DNA of 64,000 nt. Origin: Osmia lignaria lignaria. Lineage: Eukaryota > Arthropoda > Insecta > Hymenoptera > Megachilidae. Both the position numbers and the translations under genes were made by a program. Shown piece after piece: positions 61,441 to 64,000 of the stretch. Every line of letters starts with the position of its first letter. Positions within the stretch are counted from its first letter, which is position 1. The stretch covers positions 7,518,501-7,582,500 of the forward strand of contig NW_027478159.1 of the NCBI RefSeq assembly GCF_051020975.1, written 5' to 3'. Below the pieces are notes generated by a model. The model saw only the letters and a list, made by a program, of their open reading frames with translations. It was not told where the DNA came from and did not search any database.

Positions 61441-63050
61441 TCAGATGCGTAGTTCCCGAGATATATCAAGATATTTAAAAGTTCCGAAGCCGCACCAACA
61501 TAATAGAGATACAGAAACACCGTGGCCCCTTTCTTTGAGATAACTCTGCACTATTGCGAGCTGCAAATGCCACTTCCAGCTTAGCTGTGCAGAAGAAGAA
61601 CAACAAGAAGAAGAAATATCTCGAAATATGTCCGTCAGGCCCCTTCCCTTGAGATATATCTGCAAATATCTCGGAAACGAAGCGAGCGATGGCAAAATCT
61701 TAAGAGACCTTTTTTGTAGAGAATTATGTTTCCTACAATTTATGTTCTATGATATTTTTTGATCAGAAGCGTAGTTTTCGAGATATATCGAGATATTTAA
61801 AAGTTCCGAAGCCGCACCAACATAATAGAGATACAGAAACACCGTGGCCCCTTTCTTTGAGATAACTCTGCACTATTGCGAGCTGCAAATGCCATTTCCA
61901 GCTTAGCTGTGCAGAAGAAGAACAACAAGAAGAAGAAATATCTCGAAATATGTCCGTCAGGCCCCTTCCCTTGAGATAAATCTGCAAATATCTCGGAAAC
62001 GAAGCGAGCTATGGCAAAATGTTAAGAGACCTTTTTTGTAGAGAATTAAGTTTCCTACTTTTTATCTTCTATGATATTTTTTGAACAGATGCGTAGTTCT
62101 CGAGATATATCAAGATATTTAAAAGTTCCGAAGCCGCACCAACATAATAGAGATACAGAAACACCGTGGCCCCTTTCTTTGAGATAACTCTGCACTAGTG
62201 CGAGCCGCAAATTCCACTTCCAGCTTAGCTGTGCAGAAGAAGAACAACAAGAAGAAGAAATATCTCGAAATATGTCCGTCAGGCCCCTTCCCTTGAGATG
62301 AATCTGCAAATATCTCGGAAACGAAGCGAGCTATGGCAAAATGTTTAGAGACCTTTCTTGTAGAGAATTAAGTTTCCTACTTTTTATGTTCTATGATATT
62401 TTTTGATCAGATGCGTAGTTCTCGAGATATATCAAGATATATAAAAGTTCCGAAGCCGCACCAACATAATAGAGATACAGAAACACCGTGGCCCCTTTCT
62501 TTGAGATAACTCTGCACTAGTGCGAGCCGCAAATGCCACTTCCAGCTTAGCTGTGCAGAAGAAGATCAACAAGAAGAAGAAATATCTCTAAATATGTCCG
62601 TCAGGCCCCTTCCCTTGAGATAAATTTGCAAATATCTCGGAAACGAAGCGAGCTATGGCAAAATGTTTAGAGACCTTTCTTGTAGAGAATTAAGTTTCCT
62701 ACTTTTTATGTAGTATGATATTTTTTGATCAGATGCGTAGTTCTCGAGATATATCAAAATATTTAAAAGTTCCGAAGCCGCACCAACATAATAGAGATAC
62801 AGAAACACCGTGGCCCCTTTCTTTGAGATAACTCTGCACTAGTGCGAGCCGCAAATGCCACTTCCAGCTTAGCTGTGCAGAAGAAGAACAACAAGAAGAA
62901 GAAATATCTCGAAATATGTCCGTCAGGCCCCTTCCCTTGAGATATATCTGCAAATATCTCGGAAACGAAGAGAGCTATGGCAAAATGTTAAGAGACCTTT
63001 TTTGTAGAGAATTAAGTTTCCTACTTTTTATCTTCTATGATATTTTTTGA
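61441..63050. repeat. 3' 5-monomer HOR, copy 2 (1610 bp)
   Basis: 61441, 61763, 62085, 62407 and 62729 repeat copy 1 with very few differences: GTTCCCGAG at the start (also in copy 3), GAGCGATGG (61684, private), and CTCGGAAAC against CTCAGAAAC in the fifth member. Confidence 0.93.
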
Positions 63051-64000
63051 TCAGATGCGTAGTTCCCGAGATATATCAAGATATTTAAAAGTTCCGAAGC
63101 CGCACCAACATAATAGAGATACAGAAACACCGTGGCCCCTTTCTTTGAGATAACTCTGCACTATTGCGAGCTGCAAATGCCACTTCCAGCTTAGCTGTGC
63201 AGAAGAAGAACAACAAGAAGAAGAAATATCTCGAAATATGTCCGTCAGGCCCCTTCCCTTGAGATATATCTGCAAATATCTCGGAAACGAAGCGAGCTAT
63301 GGCAAAATCTTAAGAGACCTTTTTTGTAGAGAATTATGTTTCCTACAATTTATGTTCTATGATATTTTTTGATCAGAAGCGTAGTTTTCGAGATATATCG
63401 AGATATTTAAAAGTTCCGAAGCCGCAGCAACATAATAGAGATACAGAAACACCGTGGCCCCTTTCTTTGAGATAACTCTGCACTATTGCGAGCTGCAAAT
63501 GCCATTTCCAGCTTAGCTGTGCAGAAGAAGAACAACAAGAAGAAGAAATATCTCGAAATATGTCCGTCAGGCCCCTTCCCTTGAGATAAATCTGCAAATA
63601 TCTCGGAAACGAAGCGAGCTATGGCAAAATGTTAAGAGACCTTTTTTGTAGAGAATTAAGTTTCCTACTTTTTATCTTCTATGATATTTTTTGAACAGAT
63701 GCGTAGTTCTCGAGATATATCAAGATATTTAAAAGTTCCGAAGCCGCACCAACATAATAGAGATACAGAAACACCGTGGCCCCTTTCTTTGAGATAACTC
63801 TGCACTAGTGCGAGCCGCAAATTCCACTTCCAGCTTAGCTGTGCAGAAGAAGAACAACAAGAAGAAGAAATATCTCGAAATATGTCCGTCAGGCCCCTTC
63901 CCTTGAGATGAATCTGCAAATATCTCGGAAACGAAGCGAGCTATGGCAAAATGTTTAGAGACCTTTCTTGTAGAGAATTAAGTTTCCTACTTTTTATGTT
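63051..64000. repeat. 3' 5-monomer HOR, copy 3 (partial)
   Basis: 63051, 63373 and most of 63695 repeat the first three members, with one private change noticed (GCCGCAGCAAC, 63426). The window ends inside the third monomer, so the array and probably this HOR continue beyond 64000. Confidence 0.92.

Larger units (their letters stand above)
1..64000. repeat. 322-bp satellite DNA array filling the window
   Basis: Every stretch of the window is a head-to-tail copy of one monomer, anchored here on the TCA half of a TGATCA site (285, 607, 929 and so on to 63695). There are 197 complete monomers averaging 321.9 bp, with a 284-nt partial at the left edge and a 306-nt partial at the right. No inversion, insertion of foreign DNA or array edge is visible. 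Monomers differ mainly by substitutions, and the same variants return at spacings of 4 to 19 monomers, which is higher-order repeat structure. Such arrays are known from centromeric and pericentromeric heterochromatin of eukaryotes, where unequal crossover and gene conversion homogenise them. The centromeric role is inference; the tandem structure is seen directly. Confidence 0.99.

Noticed and set aside
285..63919. Nearly two hundred short minus-strand frames of 60-89 codons as candidate genes
   Set aside because: They are the same repeat read again and again. Most begin at TTG rather than ATG, several are broken by single deletions, and there is no recognisable domain, spacing or regulatory context. 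The peptide follows the satellite, not the reverse.
1..64000. CRISPR array
   Set aside because: The repeat unit is 322 bp, contiguous and without unique spacers; no cas genes are present.
1..64000. Transposon or retroelement array
   Set aside because: No reverse transcriptase, transposase, terminal repeat or target-site duplication is visible, and monomers abut without gaps.
1..64000. Ribosomal DNA spacer subrepeats
   Set aside because: 64 kb passes without any rRNA gene sequence, and spacer subrepeat blocks are normally much shorter.
1..64000. Telomeric repeats or array-edge sequence
   Set aside because: No short telomere-type repeat and no shift to unique DNA appears at either end of the window.
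1..64000. Assigning a species or named satellite family
   Set aside because: The general look recalls arthropod satellites, but this is a memory-based impression; a database search with the consensus monomer would be needed and cannot be run here.

Overview
The whole 64 kb window is one uninterrupted tandem satellite array. It has 197 complete monomers plus a partial monomer at each edge, all in the same orientation. I anchored the monomer on the TCA half of a TGATCA site, first seen at 285. The period is 322 bp, and the total register drift from 285 to 63695 is -24 nt. Eight small deletions account for that drift exactly. I see no unique sequence, protein gene, RNA gene, transposon, CRISPR array or flanking DNA. 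Monomer GC is about 41% (hand count over 1-322). An array of this kind, with higher-order repeats (HORs), points to eukaryotic heterochromatin, centromeric or pericentromeric. The species cannot be read from the sequence; an arthropod is only a weak guess from the general look of the monomer.

Layout: (1) 1-10584, divergent copies of a 10-monomer HOR of about 3.22 kb, marked by a 'P' monomer at 929, 4147, 7366 and 10585. (2) 10585-16702, a four-monomer P-Q-R-S cassette, duplicated in tandem and seen again after a five-monomer insert. (3) 16703-19919, two related cassettes of three and four core monomers. (4) 19920-23139, a 5-mer (1610 bp) tandem duplication. (5) 22818-40527, a 12-mer HOR (3864 bp; a-l) in copies of 12, 11, 12+7 and 12 monomers. 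(6) 40528-44067, transitional mosaic. (7) 44068-48575, a tandem 7-mer duplication (2254 bp). (8) 48576-54371, mosaic of recurring two- and three-monomer cassettes. (9) 54372-59508, a tandem 8-mer duplication. (10) 59831-64000, a 5-mer HOR in about 2.6 copies.

Within a monomer I see an old internal duplication (two arms 114 bp apart), a perfect 24-bp purine-rich mirror repeat, several direct and inverted copies of a CGAGATATTT-type element, and two co-inherited haplotypes whose recombinants trace past exchanges. Open frames of 60-111 codons recur because the monomer recurs. Most of the minus-strand ones open with TTG, not ATG. I treat none of them as genes. No genes work together here; the interest is the record of unequal crossover and conversion.
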